Shown piece by piece: positions 7,377-14,148 of a stretch of DNA of 19,031 bases. The stretch spans positions 1 through 19,031 of the forward strand of contig JANXSC010000563.1 of NCBI GenBank assembly GCA_025352845.1. Direction: 5' to 3'. Each line of letters starts with the position of its first letter. Positions within the stretch are counted from its first letter, which is position 1. The position numbers and the translations under genes are program-made. Under the pieces are notes generated by a model. It was not told the DNA's origin and did not search any database. It worked only from the letters and a program-made list of their open reading frames with translations. This stretch comes from Opitutaceae bacterium (GTDB lineage Bacteria > Verrucomicrobiota > Verrucomicrobiia > Opitutales > Opitutaceae).

Positions 7377-8327
7377 TCAACCGCCACGCACGCTGATCCC
7401 GCCGCCGCTGGAACGCAGCTTGAGCAGTGGCCCGCCGCTGTTCACCGCGCCGGCCAGCCGGCTGCGGTCGCGGTTCGATTTTTCCAGCGTGATCGTGAGT
7501 CCTTCGGCATCGACGACGCCGCCGCTGGTCGAGGCGTCGAGTTGGAACGCCGCGGCCTTGTCCACGGTCACGCGCACGCTGCCGCCCGAGGTGCTGAGCG
7601 AACACTCGTCCGTGAGCGGACCCGCGATATTCGCGCGGACGCTCCCGCCGCTCGTGTGCGCGCGCAGCCGCCCGGCCACTGACTCGACCTTGATGCTGCC
7701 GCCGGAGGTCGCGAGATCGGCCGGGCCGGCCACGCGACCGACCGAGATGTTGCCGCCGGAGGTTTTCAATTCGACGGCGCCGCGCGCCTCGTCGAGCTCG
7801 ATGCTGCCGCCCGAGGTGTGCGCGTTCACCGCGCCGCCCATCTTCGCGAGCTTGATCGGCCCGCCCGAGGTGCGCAGCAGCGCTTTCCCGTCCAAATTTC
7901 CAACCGTGATGCCGCCGCCGGACGTGTTCAGGTCGCTGGCAAATCCGGCCGGCACTGTGATCACAAAATCGATCTGCACCGGCGGCCACGAGCCGAGGCT
8001 GAAGCCGGACCAGCGGCGCTCGTAGCGCGACACCACGCTCACGTCGTTGCCCGTCTGCTCGATGGTGAACTCGAGTTTTTTCAACAGCTCGTCCGCCTGC
8101 GCCTCGGTCGAGGCGTTGATGCGCTGCTTCGCCGTCACGCGCACCGTGCCATCGGTGCCGGGCGCGACGCGGATGGCACCCCCGTGTGTCTCGACCCGCA
8201 GCGTGCCGGCGCCTGCGACCGAAAAGGTTTTTTCAACCACGCGCTCGATCTTGGCGTGGGCGGAGACGGCGAAGGCCGGCACGAAGCCGGCCGCGAGGAG
8301 GAAACGAAGGAGGCGGGTTGGTTTCAT
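7377..8327 (-). CDS. Secreted DUF4097-type beta-strand repeat protein
   Basis: Probably an exported or periplasmic beta-solenoid protein of the DUF4097 type; biochemical role unknown. Residues 1-25 look like a signal peptide (MKPTRLLRF, hydrophobic core, VSAHA cleavage). From about residue 145 the chain is a regular repeat: five successive 18-residue units starting TSGG with the pattern TSGGxIxVxxxxGxxxLx, then two 21-residue units, then a final TSGG and SSGG near the C-terminus. Such units fold as stacked beta turns in related proteins. ATG at 8327 is chosen for its classical signal-peptide n-region; ATG at 8339 would add MLLP. No ribosome binding site is seen. It is convergent with the glycosyltransferase gene (41-bp gap), with no adjacent anti-sigma gene although DUF4097 proteins often sit beside such regulators. 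Confidence 0.88.
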   Translation of the reverse strand: MKPTRLLRFLLAAGFVPAFAVSAHAKIERVVEKTFSVAGAGTLRVETHGGAIRVAPGTDGTVRVTAKQRINASTEAQADELLKKLEFTIEQTGNDVSVVSRYERRWSGFSLGSWPPVQIDFVITVPAGFASDLNTSGGGITVGNLDGKALLRTSGGPIKLAKMGGAVNAHTSGGSIELDEARGAVELKTSGGNISVGRVAGPADLATSGGSIKVESVAGRLRAHTSGGSVRANIAGPLTDECSLSTSGGSVRVTVDKAAAFQLDASTSGGVVDAEGLTITLEKSNRDRSRLAGAVNSGGPLLKLRSSGGGISVRGG

Positions 8328-8389
8328 GGGGAGCAGCATGAATCCGAGAACCCCGGCGGGGCGGAAAAGTTACAACCAGTTTCGCCGCG

Positions 8390-8650
8390 TCACACTTTCG
8401 CGCTGTTGTCGCACTTGAAGTGGACCTGCGCGCGGCGCAACCCGTGCGCCCGCTGCGCCGAGGTTTGCGCCGGATCGCGCGGTTGAATCAGGAAGCGCTG
8501 CCGCGCCTGCGCCTCGTCCGCCGCGGCAATCGCCGCGACGCACACGAGCGCCTCGGCGTTCGCCGGCAGCCGCCGGGCCGGGAAGCCCGTGTGCTGTGCG
8601 AGCCAGCGCACGACTTCGTGCGTGGCGGCTGAGAAAGGAGAAGCGTTCAT
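8390..8650 (-). CDS. Small unknown protein coupled to the ArsC-like gene
   Basis: I do not recognise this 86-residue protein. Its ATG (8650-8648) overlaps the TGA stop of the ArsC-like gene (8649-8647) as ATGA, the arrangement of translational coupling, which is the main reason to believe it is real. The sequence is soluble, predicted helical in the first half (SAATHEVVRWLAQHTGF, then Ala-rich AAIAAADEAQARQRFL) and basic near the end, with two cysteines, one in LVCVAA and one in HFKCDNS. There is no signal peptide or membrane segment. An in-frame upstream ATG at 8674 exists but would overlap the neighbour further. The context suggests a partner or accessory of the thioredoxin-fold protein, which is speculation. 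Confidence 0.6.
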   Translation of the reverse strand: MNASPFSAATHEVVRWLAQHTGFPARRLPANAEALVCVAAIAAADEAQARQRFLIQPRDPAQTSAQRAHGLRRAQVHFKCDNSAKV

Positions 8651-9006
8651 GGGCGGAGGACACTCGCACGCCATCGCGCCTCGTCAAACCCTACCAGTGC
8701 CACGCCTTCGCCGACGAGAAACGGGCGCTTCACGAGATTGCCATTGGCCCCGAGTAACGCGAGCGCGGCGGCCGGTGTGAGCGCGGGGAGTTTTTCGCCG
8801 AGCTTCTGCTCGCGGTAATCACGGCCCGAGGTGTTGAACAGTTTCCACAGCTCTCCGCCCTGCGCCGCCAGCATCGTGCGCAGCTCCGCCAGCGAGGGCG
8901 GCGTCTCGCGAATCGCCCGCTCCTCAAACGCGACCGCATGGGCGCGCAGCCACTTCGTCGCGGCGCGGCACGTGTCGCAGTTGGAGAGCGTGTAGATTTT
9001 CAGCAT
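8647..9006 (-). CDS. ArsC/Spx/YffB-like thioredoxin-fold protein
   Basis: Small protein of the arsenate reductase (glutaredoxin-type) superfamily, 119 residues, the usual size. The N-terminal strand LKIYTLSNCDTCRAATKWL carries Cys10 and Cys13 as CxxC. Classical glutaredoxin-linked ArsC has a single active cysteine, so this looks more like the Spx or YffB branch. Near the C-terminus GNLVKRPFLV and LVGFDEARW are the family's conserved blocks. It could be a thiol oxidoreductase or a regulator; no ars genes are nearby, so arsenate reduction is not supported by context. ATG at 9006 fits the family N-terminus exactly; a longer open frame upstream would run antisense to the ABC gene. It is divergent from that gene (124-bp gap) and coupled to the small downstream gene by ATGA overlap. 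Confidence 0.9.
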   Translation of the reverse strand: MLKIYTLSNCDTCRAATKWLRAHAVAFEERAIRETPPSLAELRTMLAAQGGELWKLFNTSGRDYREQKLGEKLPALTPAAALALLGANGNLVKRPFLVGEGVALVGFDEARWRASVLRP

Positions 9007-9130
9007 GAGTTTTCGGGTTTGCCAGCGCCGAGGGAGGCGCAGCAGCGCGCGGCAATCCAGCCGGAAGTTTCGCGCGGGCGAGTCCGCGCGGTTGACCGCT
9101 GCGATTCCGCCCGCGAGAAACGTCGCGCCC

Positions 9131-9922
9131 ATGAGTTCCCGCTCCATCCTCGAAATCTCCGGCCTGCGCGTCGCCCGCGGCCGCGCGACGATCCTGCATG
9201 ACGTGAGCTGGCGCGTCGCGCGCGGCGAGCACTGGGTCATCCTCGGCCCCAACGGCTCGGGCAAGACGTCGCTGCTCAAGGCGCTCACCGGTTACCTCTC
9301 GCCCACCGCCGGCGGCCTCTCGCTCCTCGGCCGCCGCTACGGCGAATGCGACTGGCGCGAGCTGCGCTTCGAGATTGGCGTCGTCACGAGCGCCTTCGCG
9401 ATTTCCATCCCGCCCTCCGAGGTCGCGCTCGACACCGTGATCAGCGGCAAATACGCGCAGCTCGACCTCTGGCACCGCGTCACGCGCGCGGACCGCGCGG
9501 CCGGCCACCGCCTGCTCCGCACCACCGGTCTCGCCGCGCTCGCCGACCGCGAGTGGGCGTATCTTTCGCAGGGCGAGCGCCAGCGCGTGTTAATCGCGCG
9601 CGCGCTCATGGCGCGACCGCGGCTGCTGATCCTCGACGAGCCCTGCGCCGGACTCGACCCCGTCGCCCGCGAGAATTTCCTGCGCTTCCTCGAAAAACTC
9701 GCCCGCCAAAAAAACGCCCCCGCCCTCGTGCTCGTGACGCACCACGTCGAGGAAATCACCCCGGCCTTCACCCACGCGCTGCTCCTCCGCGCCGGCCGCG
9801 TCCACGCCGCCGGCCCGCTGCCCCGCACGCTCACTTCGCACAACCTCTCCGAAATTTTTGGTGCGCAACTGCGGCTAAGGCGTAGCGGCGGCCGCTTCAG
9901 CTTGGTGATGAAGCCCGCGTGA
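9131..9922 (+). CDS. Stand-alone ABC transporter ATP-binding protein
   Basis: ATPase subunit of an ABC system, 263 residues. It shows Walker A GPNGSGKT (39-46), signature LSQGERQRV (145-153), Walker B LLILDEP (165-171) with a D-loop AGLD, and the H-switch in VTHHVEE (His204). The segment GVVTSAFAISIPPSEVALDTVISGKYAQ between Walker A and the signature resembles the YlmA/ModF-like ATPase group. No ABC permease or binding protein lies beside it. Instead the GTG start of the next membrane protein overlaps its TGA stop as GTGA, so the two are probably made together. The ATG at 9131 fits the family; an ATG at 9005 in frame would add 42 atypical residues. The transported substrate is unknown. Confidence 0.93.
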   Translation: MSSRSILEISGLRVARGRATILHDVSWRVARGEHWVILGPNGSGKTSLLKALTGYLSPTAGGLSLLGRRYGECDWRELRFEIGVVTSAFAISIPPSEVALDTVISGKYAQLDLWHRVTRADRAAGHRLLRTTGLAALADREWAYLSQGERQRVLIARALMARPRLLILDEPCAGLDPVARENFLRFLEKLARQKNAPALVLVTHHVEEITPAFTHALLLRAGRVHAAGPLPRTLTSHNLSEIFGAQLRLRRSGGRFSLVMKPA

Positions 9923-10905
9923 ATCCGCTTTCGGATGCGATCACTGCGGCGGGCTACGCGAGCGCGTGGACTTACCTCGCGCTCTTCCTCGCGTCATCAC
10001 TGCTCATGATCTGGCGGCTTGAGGCGATGCTCGATCACGGGCTGGAGGGCACGGCGCTGGGGACGCTCGTGATGCCCTATTGCTCGGGGCTGGGAAATCT
10101 CGTGTTCGTCGCGCTCGTCGCGTCGCGCGCAGATCAGGGGCGCGAGGTGCTGACCAACTGTCTCGTCAACAACGTCACCAATCTCACGCTGCTCCTCGGT
10201 TTGCCGGCGCTGTTCTGGGGCCTGCGTTTCGGCGGCGGGAAAAAATCCGCGAAGGCCGCAACCGAGCGGCAGCTCACACGACTCTCGTTGCTGCTCACGC
10301 TCGCTGCCGGACTTTTTTTTGCCGGCGTCACGTGGGCGCTCGGGGCCGATGGTCAGCTCGATGCGAGCGATGGCGCCGTGCTTATCGCGCTGTTTTTGTT
10401 TTGGCAGAGCTTACAAGTGTTCGACGTGATGAAGCACAACCTCCGGCAGCGCGTTCGGCTCGGTCCGCGGTTTTTCCTCGATCTGCTCATCGTCGGGCTC
10501 GGTGCTTATGGTCTCTATGCGAGCATCGACTGGCTCGTTACTTGGATCGTCGCGCAGGAAGGCGGCTTCATCAGCGGCAAAAATCTCGGCTGGCTCAGCG
10601 GCTGGCTCATGGTGCTGCCAAATGCGCTGCTCGCGTTTTTCTACGCCGCGCGCCGCCGCGCCGACATCGCCTATGCCTCACAGGTCGGCGACGGCCATAT
10701 CTGCATTCCGCTCTGCCTCGGCCTCGCTGCGATGCTGCACCCCATCGCGGTGCCGAAATTTTTCGAGACCGGCATTTTCATCCTATTCGGCACAACGCTG
10801 ACGCACGCGGCGTTTGTCCTCTTCGGCGATGGCCTGCCGCGCTGGATGGGCTGGCCGCTGCTCGCCGCCTACGCGTGGTTCCTCGCCGCGGGATTGCTGG
10901 GCTGA
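9919..10905 (+). CDS. Polytopic membrane protein resembling a degenerate Na+/Ca2+ exchanger (CaCA-like)
   Basis: 328-residue inner-membrane protein with about ten hydrophobic segments and an internal two-fold pattern. Residues 48-98, with GLGNLVFVALVASR and NNVTNLTLLLGLPAL, and residues 228-273, with VLPNALLAFF and GDGHICIPLCLGLAAML, line up with the alpha-1 and alpha-2 repeats of calcium/cation antiporters. In my alignment the acidic residue of each alpha motif is Asn (Asn60 and Asn235). A charged cytoplasmic loop (GGGKKSAKAATERQ) separates the early helices. The start is GTG at 9919, overlapping the ABC ATPase stop, which implies coupled translation. An AT-rich terminator follows directly after the stop. 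Family assignment is by pattern only, so a different two-fold transporter is possible. Ion specificity and the link to ATP hydrolysis are unknown. Confidence 0.68.
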   Translation: MNPLSDAITAAGYASAWTYLALFLASSLLMIWRLEAMLDHGLEGTALGTLVMPYCSGLGNLVFVALVASRADQGREVLTNCLVNNVTNLTLLLGLPALFWGLRFGGGKKSAKAATERQLTRLSLLLTLAAGLFFAGVTWALGADGQLDASDGAVLIALFLFWQSLQVFDVMKHNLRQRVRLGPRFFLDLLIVGLGAYGLYASIDWLVTWIVAQEGGFISGKNLGWLSGWLMVLPNALLAFFYAARRRADIAYASQVGDGHICIPLCLGLAAMLHPIAVPKFFETGIFILFGTTLTHAAFVLFGDGLPRWMGWPLLAAYAWFLAAGLLG

Positions 10906-10936
10906 AAAACAGAAGCCATTTCAACGTCTGTTTTTT
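10905..10936 (+). terminator. Terminator after the ATPase/exchanger-like pair
   Basis: Stem AAAAACAGA (10905-10913) pairs with TCTGTTTTT (10927-10935) around a 13-base loop and ends in six T. The stem begins in the last base of the stop codon. It is AT-rich, so it may be weak alone, but the flanking A- and T-runs would let it work in both directions. Confidence 0.65.
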
Positions 10937-10947
10937 GTCGGCCCGGA

Positions 10948-10973
10948 CGTTGGCCGGGCTCAACCGGCCAACG
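10948..10973. repeat. Perfect 10-bp hairpin, REP-like
   Basis: CGTTGGCCGG (10948-10957) and CCGGCCAACG (10964-10973) are perfect inverted arms around a 6-base loop. It lies 12 bases after the T-run of the terminator and 13 bases before the TAG stop of the convergent minus-strand gene. It could terminate that gene, or belong to a second palindromic repeat family. I saw no other copy in this window. Confidence 0.8.
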
Positions 10974-10986
10974 GCTGGTTCTACAA

Positions 10987-11406
10987 CTACGCCGCCAGCG
11001 GATCCTCGCGGAATTTCTCGCTCAACTCGAACAGCACCGCCTGCGCCTTCAGCCACTTCGCATCGGCGCGAATCTCGTTCATCGTTTTCACGGTGTGGTT
11101 GAGCACGAGGTAGCTCGCCGCGCCGATCTTCATGAAGGCGTCGTAGTGCGTGTCGGCGGCGTCGGGCACAAACTCAATGTCGCCCTCCGTGAATTTTTTC
11201 CCCGCCGTGATCGCGCGCAGCGGCTCCGCATCCTCGGGCAGCTTGCGGCGAAATTCATCCGGGCGCGGACCGCTGTAGGCAACAACGCCGCCCGACTTCG
11301 CAGGCACAGCCAAAATCGCCCACTCGTTGAACACCGGCTGCAAGTAGCTCGCGCGCATGCGCTCAAGCGTGGCTTGGATGTGGTGGCGGGCCGTGGCGAG
11401 GTTCAT
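10987..11406 (-). CDS. Hypothetical soluble protein, 139 residues
   Basis: I do not recognise a family. The frame is supported by codon pattern and by a balanced, non-repetitive composition with aromatic residues, unlike the Arg/Ala/Pro-rich translations of wrong frames here. Residues 1-25 look like an amphipathic helix (ATARHHIQATLERMRASYLQ). The middle has WAILAVPAKSGGVVAYSGP, which reads as beta strands, and the C-terminal third appears helical (NHTVKTMNEIRADAKWLKAQ). There is no signal peptide or membrane segment. Upstream on the same strand is the CBS-domain gene, with a 9-bp hairpin in the 103-bp gap, so the two may or may not be co-transcribed. The start ATG at 11406 has no ribosome binding site. 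The role is unknown. Confidence 0.78.
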   Translation of the reverse strand: MNLATARHHIQATLERMRASYLQPVFNEWAILAVPAKSGGVVAYSGPRPDEFRRKLPEDAEPLRAITAGKKFTEGDIEFVPDAADTHYDAFMKIGAASYLVLNHTVKTMNEIRADAKWLKAQAVLFELSEKFREDPLAA

Positions 11407-11445
11407 TCGCCGCGAGCTAGTCGCGCGCGCGCCCCCGGATCAAGC

Positions 11446-11475
11446 CGCCGCCCGCCTCACGCCCGCCGGGCGGCG
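11446..11475. repeat. GC-rich inverted repeat between two minus-strand genes
   Basis: CGCCGCCCG (11446-11454) and CGGGCGGCG (11467-11475) form a perfect 9-bp stem with a 12-base loop in the gap between the CBS-domain gene and the 139-residue gene. No T-run follows on the minus strand, so it is not a standard terminator. Just beside it is an alternating CG run near 11421-11431. Confidence 0.7.
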
Positions 11476-11509
11476 AAATTCACACTTCGTTCAAGCGGCG
11501 CACGCCACG

Positions 11510-11968
11510 TCAGCTGCCGAACGGCGCGGTCGAGAATCCGGTCGTGATGTAGTTCTTCAAATGCTCCGCTTCGGCGCGGGACGAGTCCGCCATCCAGCGC
11601 GTGATGTCGCCGATCGAAATCGTGCCGACGAGCCGGCCTTGCTCGATCACCGGAAGATGCCGGCAGCGCTTCTCGGTGAAAATCACCATTGCTTGCTCAA
11701 CGGTCGCGTCGGGTGAAACGGTGATGACACTGGACGTCATCACCTCGGCGACGCGCGTGCGCGTCGGATCGACGCCGGCACCGACGACGCGCTTGAGCAC
11801 ATCCCGCTCGGTGAAGACGCCGACGAGACGACCCTCGTCGATCACCAGCATGCAACCGACGCGCTGCCGGTTCATCTCGGCGACAGCCTCGGAAATGGTG
11901 ACGGTGGGCAAAACGGAAAAGACACTGTGTCCTTTCCGATCCAACAGGGCGGAGATCGGAGTATTCAT
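11510..11968 (-). CDS. Two-CBS-domain protein
   Basis: Cytoplasmic 152-residue protein consisting of a CBS pair and short tails. CBS1 covers about residues 12-62, with SVLPTVTISEAVAEMNRQRVG and LVGVFTERDVLKRVV. CBS2 covers about 72-125, with VAEVMTSSVITVSPDATVEQAM and HLPVIEQGRLVGTISIGDITRWM. Such pairs bind adenine nucleotides and act as energy or ligand sensors; no partner enzyme domain is fused here. The GRLVGxxSIGDIxRW ending is typical of the stand-alone type. The start ATG at 11968 has no Shine-Dalgarno sequence. It is divergent from lemA with a 170-bp gap. The regulated partner cannot be inferred from the neighbours. Confidence 0.93.
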   Translation of the reverse strand: MNTPISALLDRKGHSVFSVLPTVTISEAVAEMNRQRVGCMLVIDEGRLVGVFTERDVLKRVVGAGVDPTRTRVAEVMTSSVITVSPDATVEQAMVIFTEKRCRHLPVIEQGRLVGTISIGDITRWMADSSRAEAEHLKNYITTGFSTAPFGS

Positions 11969-12138
11969 ATGGGGAGGGGTAATCGGAATGTGCGCGCCTG
12001 CGCCCGCGGCGCAATCCGAAAGCCTGTCTCATGCCGCTGGCGTTTTTCGGCGAACGGTTGTCCATTACAACTATCACCGCCGGTTCGACCGCCTGCCACC
12101 TTGCGTGAATCGGCGGGCTGTGTTTCGTAAATGCCATC

Positions 12139-12768
12139 ATGAAAATCCTTCTCGGCTTCATCGTTCTCCTCGTCGTGCTCGCACTGGGAATCGGCCTCTG
12201 GGCGAGCGGCATCTACAATCGTCTCGTCACTCTCCAGCAGGGCACCGACGCGTCCTGGGCCCAGGTGCAAAACGTCTATCAGCGCCGCGCCGATCTGATT
12301 CCGAACCTCGTCAACACCGTCTCGGGCGCGGCCAGTTTCGAGAAATCCACCATGCTCGAAGTGACCGAGGCCCGCGCCAGCGTCGGCCGCGTGCAACTCC
12401 CCGCGGGCGGCGCTCCGACGGATCCCGCGCAGTTCAAGCAGTTCGAGGCCGCGCAGGCCCAGCTCGGCTCCGCGCTTTCGCGCCTGCTCGTCGTCGCCGA
12501 GCGCTACCCAGATCTGAAGGCCACGGCGGCCTTCCGCGATTTGCAGGCCCAGCTCGAAGGCACGGAGAATCGCATCGCCGTCGAGCGCGGTCGCTTCAAC
12601 GAAGCCGTCCAAGCCTACAACATCGCGATCAAACGTTTTCCCGCCACAATCTTCGCCGGGATGTTCGGCCATTCGCCGCGACCCTATTTCGCCGCGACCG
12701 CGGGTTCGGATCGTCCGCCCGAGGTGAAATTTGAATTCGGAGGCAAGGCCCCGCCCGCGAAACCGTGA
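12139..12768 (+). CDS. lemA: LemA family protein
   Basis: Membrane-anchored coiled-coil protein of the LemA family, 209 residues. The N-terminal hydrophobic helix (ILLGFIVLLVVLALGIGLWA) is followed by the conserved YNRLVTLQQGTDASWAQVQN and YQRRADLIPNLVNTV blocks. The central helices end in ENRIAVERGRFNEAVQAYN and the typical RFPATIFAGMFG. The biochemical function is not settled for the family. It is the first gene of an operon with two TPM-domain genes: its TGA overlaps the GTG start of the next gene as GTGA. This lemA-TPM arrangement recurs across bacteria. The ATG at 12139 places the membrane helix at the very start. The tail after residue 185 is Pro/Gly-rich and specific to this protein. 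Confidence 0.96.
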   Translation: MKILLGFIVLLVVLALGIGLWASGIYNRLVTLQQGTDASWAQVQNVYQRRADLIPNLVNTVSGAASFEKSTMLEVTEARASVGRVQLPAGGAPTDPAQFKQFEAAQAQLGSALSRLLVVAERYPDLKATAAFRDLQAQLEGTENRIAVERGRFNEAVQAYNIAIKRFPATIFAGMFGHSPRPYFAATAGSDRPPEVKFEFGGKAPPAKP

Positions 12769-13574
12769 AACGAATCGCACGAGGACGGCAGTGCAGCGGC
12801 CCCGGCATTTTTGCCGCGCTGCTGCTGGCTTTCGTCGCGAGCCTCGGTCGCGCCGCCGAGGTCATGCCGCCTCCGCCGCGCGATCACTTCAACGACTACG
12901 CAGGCATCGTCAGCCGCGACATCGCGACGCAGCTCAACCAGGAGCTGACGCAGTTCGAACGCGACACCTCGAACCAGATCGTCGTCGCGATTTTTCCGAA
13001 GCTGGAGTCGCCCTCGTCGATCGAGGACTACACCGTGCGTGTATTTCAATCGTGGGGTGTCGGCCAAAAGGATCGGAAAAACGGCGCCGTCCTCTTCATC
13101 TTCCGCGACGACCGCAAAATGCGGATCGTGACGGGCTATGGACTTGAGGGCGCGCTGCCCGACGCACTGGCCAAACAAATCATCGAAAACGAAATCACCC
13201 CGCTCTTCCGCGCCGGCGATTTCACCGGCGGTATCGCCGCCGGCACCCGCGCGATGATCGCAGCGGTGAAGGGCGAATATCGCGGCACCGGCCAGACCGT
13301 CGCGGATCGTGACCGCCGCGGCACCGACGGCACGCCTTTCGGCATCCTTCTCCCCTTCGGAATCGGCCTCCTCATTGTGTTCACTTTCCTCCGCCGGATT
13401 TTCGGCCAGCGCAACGTCATCTACGGACGCAACGGCCGCCGCGGCGTCTGGGTCAACAACACCCCGTGGTGGGGCGGAAGTGGCGGCGGGGGTGGGAGCG
13501 GCGGTTCCTCCGGCGGCAGTTTTTCTGGCGGCGGCGGCAGCTCCGGCGGCGGCGGCGCGGGAGGGAGCTGGTAG
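12765..13574 (+). CDS. TPM-domain protein with signal peptide and Gly-rich tail (YgcG type)
   Basis: Exported membrane protein, 269 residues, with a TPM domain facing the periplasm. A signal peptide occupies roughly residues 1-31 (FAALLLAFVASLGRA). The TPM domain follows (about 40-175), with VNDYAGI-like FNDYAGIVS, NQIVVAIFPKLES, GVGQKDRKNGAVLFIFRDDRKMRI and GYGLEGALPDALAKQII. Then come a transmembrane helix (PFGILLPFGIGLLIVFTFL, about 192-210) and a Gly/Ser-rich C-terminus ending GGGGAGGSW. TPM proteins are thought to bind or act on phospho-substrates or to help photosystem repair in plants; the bacterial role is open. The start is GTG at 12765, overlapping the lemA stop (GTGA). The second TPM gene starts two bases after this stop. 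Confidence 0.94.
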   Translation: MKRIARGRQCSGPGIFAALLLAFVASLGRAAEVMPPPPRDHFNDYAGIVSRDIATQLNQELTQFERDTSNQIVVAIFPKLESPSSIEDYTVRVFQSWGVGQKDRKNGAVLFIFRDDRKMRIVTGYGLEGALPDALAKQIIENEITPLFRAGDFTGGIAAGTRAMIAAVKGEYRGTGQTVADRDRRGTDGTPFGILLPFGIGLLIVFTFLRRIFGQRNVIYGRNGRRGVWVNNTPWWGGSGGGGGSGGSSGGSFSGGGGSSGGGGAGGSW

Positions 13575-13576
13575 CC

Positions 13577-14014
13577 ATGAACATCCTTCCCCCGACCCTG
13601 CCGCTCGACCACGACCGCATCGTCGCGGCCATCGGCGCCGCGGAGCGCCGCACCTCCGGAGAAATCCGCGTGCTGCTCTCCCGCCAGGCCGCACCCGAGC
13701 CGGTCGCGGCCGCCCAAAAACAATTCGACCAGCTCGGCATGACGCAGACAGCCGCGCGCAACGGCGTGCTCCTCTTCCTCGCGCCGGCTTCGCGCACCTT
13801 CGCGATTGTCGGTGACACCGGCGTGCACGAGAAATGTGGCGAAATTTTCTGGCGCGATGTCGCCGACGCGATGAGCGCGCACTTCAAGCGCGGTGAATTC
13901 ACCGAGGGGCTCGTCCAAGGCATCGAGCGCACCGGCACGTTGCTCGCCGCGCATTTCCCCCGCGCGCCCGATGATCGCAACGAACTCCCCAACGACGTCG
14001 CGGAGACCGATTAG
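13577..14014 (+). CDS. Second TPM-domain protein, cytoplasmic type
   Basis: 145-residue protein consisting of a single TPM-like domain without signal peptide or membrane helix. It shows AIGAAERRTSGEIRVLLSRQ near the N-terminus, then QLGMTQTAARNGVLLFLAPASRTFAIVGDTG, the strand-turn pattern of TPM, and a helical C-terminal part ending FTEGLVQGIERTGTLLAAHFP. The ATG at 13577 follows the previous stop by two bases. It has GGGAG at 13563-13567, the best Shine-Dalgarno-like sequence in the window, though that sequence also encodes the Gly-rich tail upstream. It is the third gene of the lemA operon. Pairing of one exported and one cytosolic TPM protein with LemA suggests a shared envelope-associated task, not established. 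Confidence 0.93.
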   Translation: MNILPPTLPLDHDRIVAAIGAAERRTSGEIRVLLSRQAAPEPVAAAQKQFDQLGMTQTAARNGVLLFLAPASRTFAIVGDTGVHEKCGEIFWRDVADAMSAHFKRGEFTEGLVQGIERTGTLLAAHFPRAPDDRNELPNDVAETD

Positions 14015-14074
14015 TCGCGCCGCCCGATTTCAGCAACCGTCGGCACACCGAAAAGCAGAGAGGAACTGTGAACT

Positions 14075-14121
14075 CCGACCTTGGTCGGTTCTGAGACGCC
14101 GCCGGGAGAATCCACTCCCGG
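14075..14121. promoter_or_regulatory. Tandem hairpins between the TPM operon and the DUF2934 gene
   Basis: CCGACC/GGTCGG (14075-14088, 2-base centre) is followed by CCGGGAG-AATCCA-CTCCCGG (14102-14121, 7-bp stem, 6-base loop). Both lie in the 134-bp gap, ending 27 bases before the DUF2934 start. There is no T-run, so they may be an untranslated-leader structure, a Rho-dependent end, or operator sites. The first, nearly perfect dyad could also be a protein-binding site. Confidence 0.45.
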
Positions 14122-14148
14122 TCGCCATCGCTTCAAAAACTGCAACCC

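Noticed and set aside
13421..13992. Long minus-strand frames over the Gly-rich end of the first TPM gene
   Set aside because: Their Pro-rich stretches are reverse complements of Gly codons in the TPM tail, and both strands of TPM evidence support the plus-strand genes.
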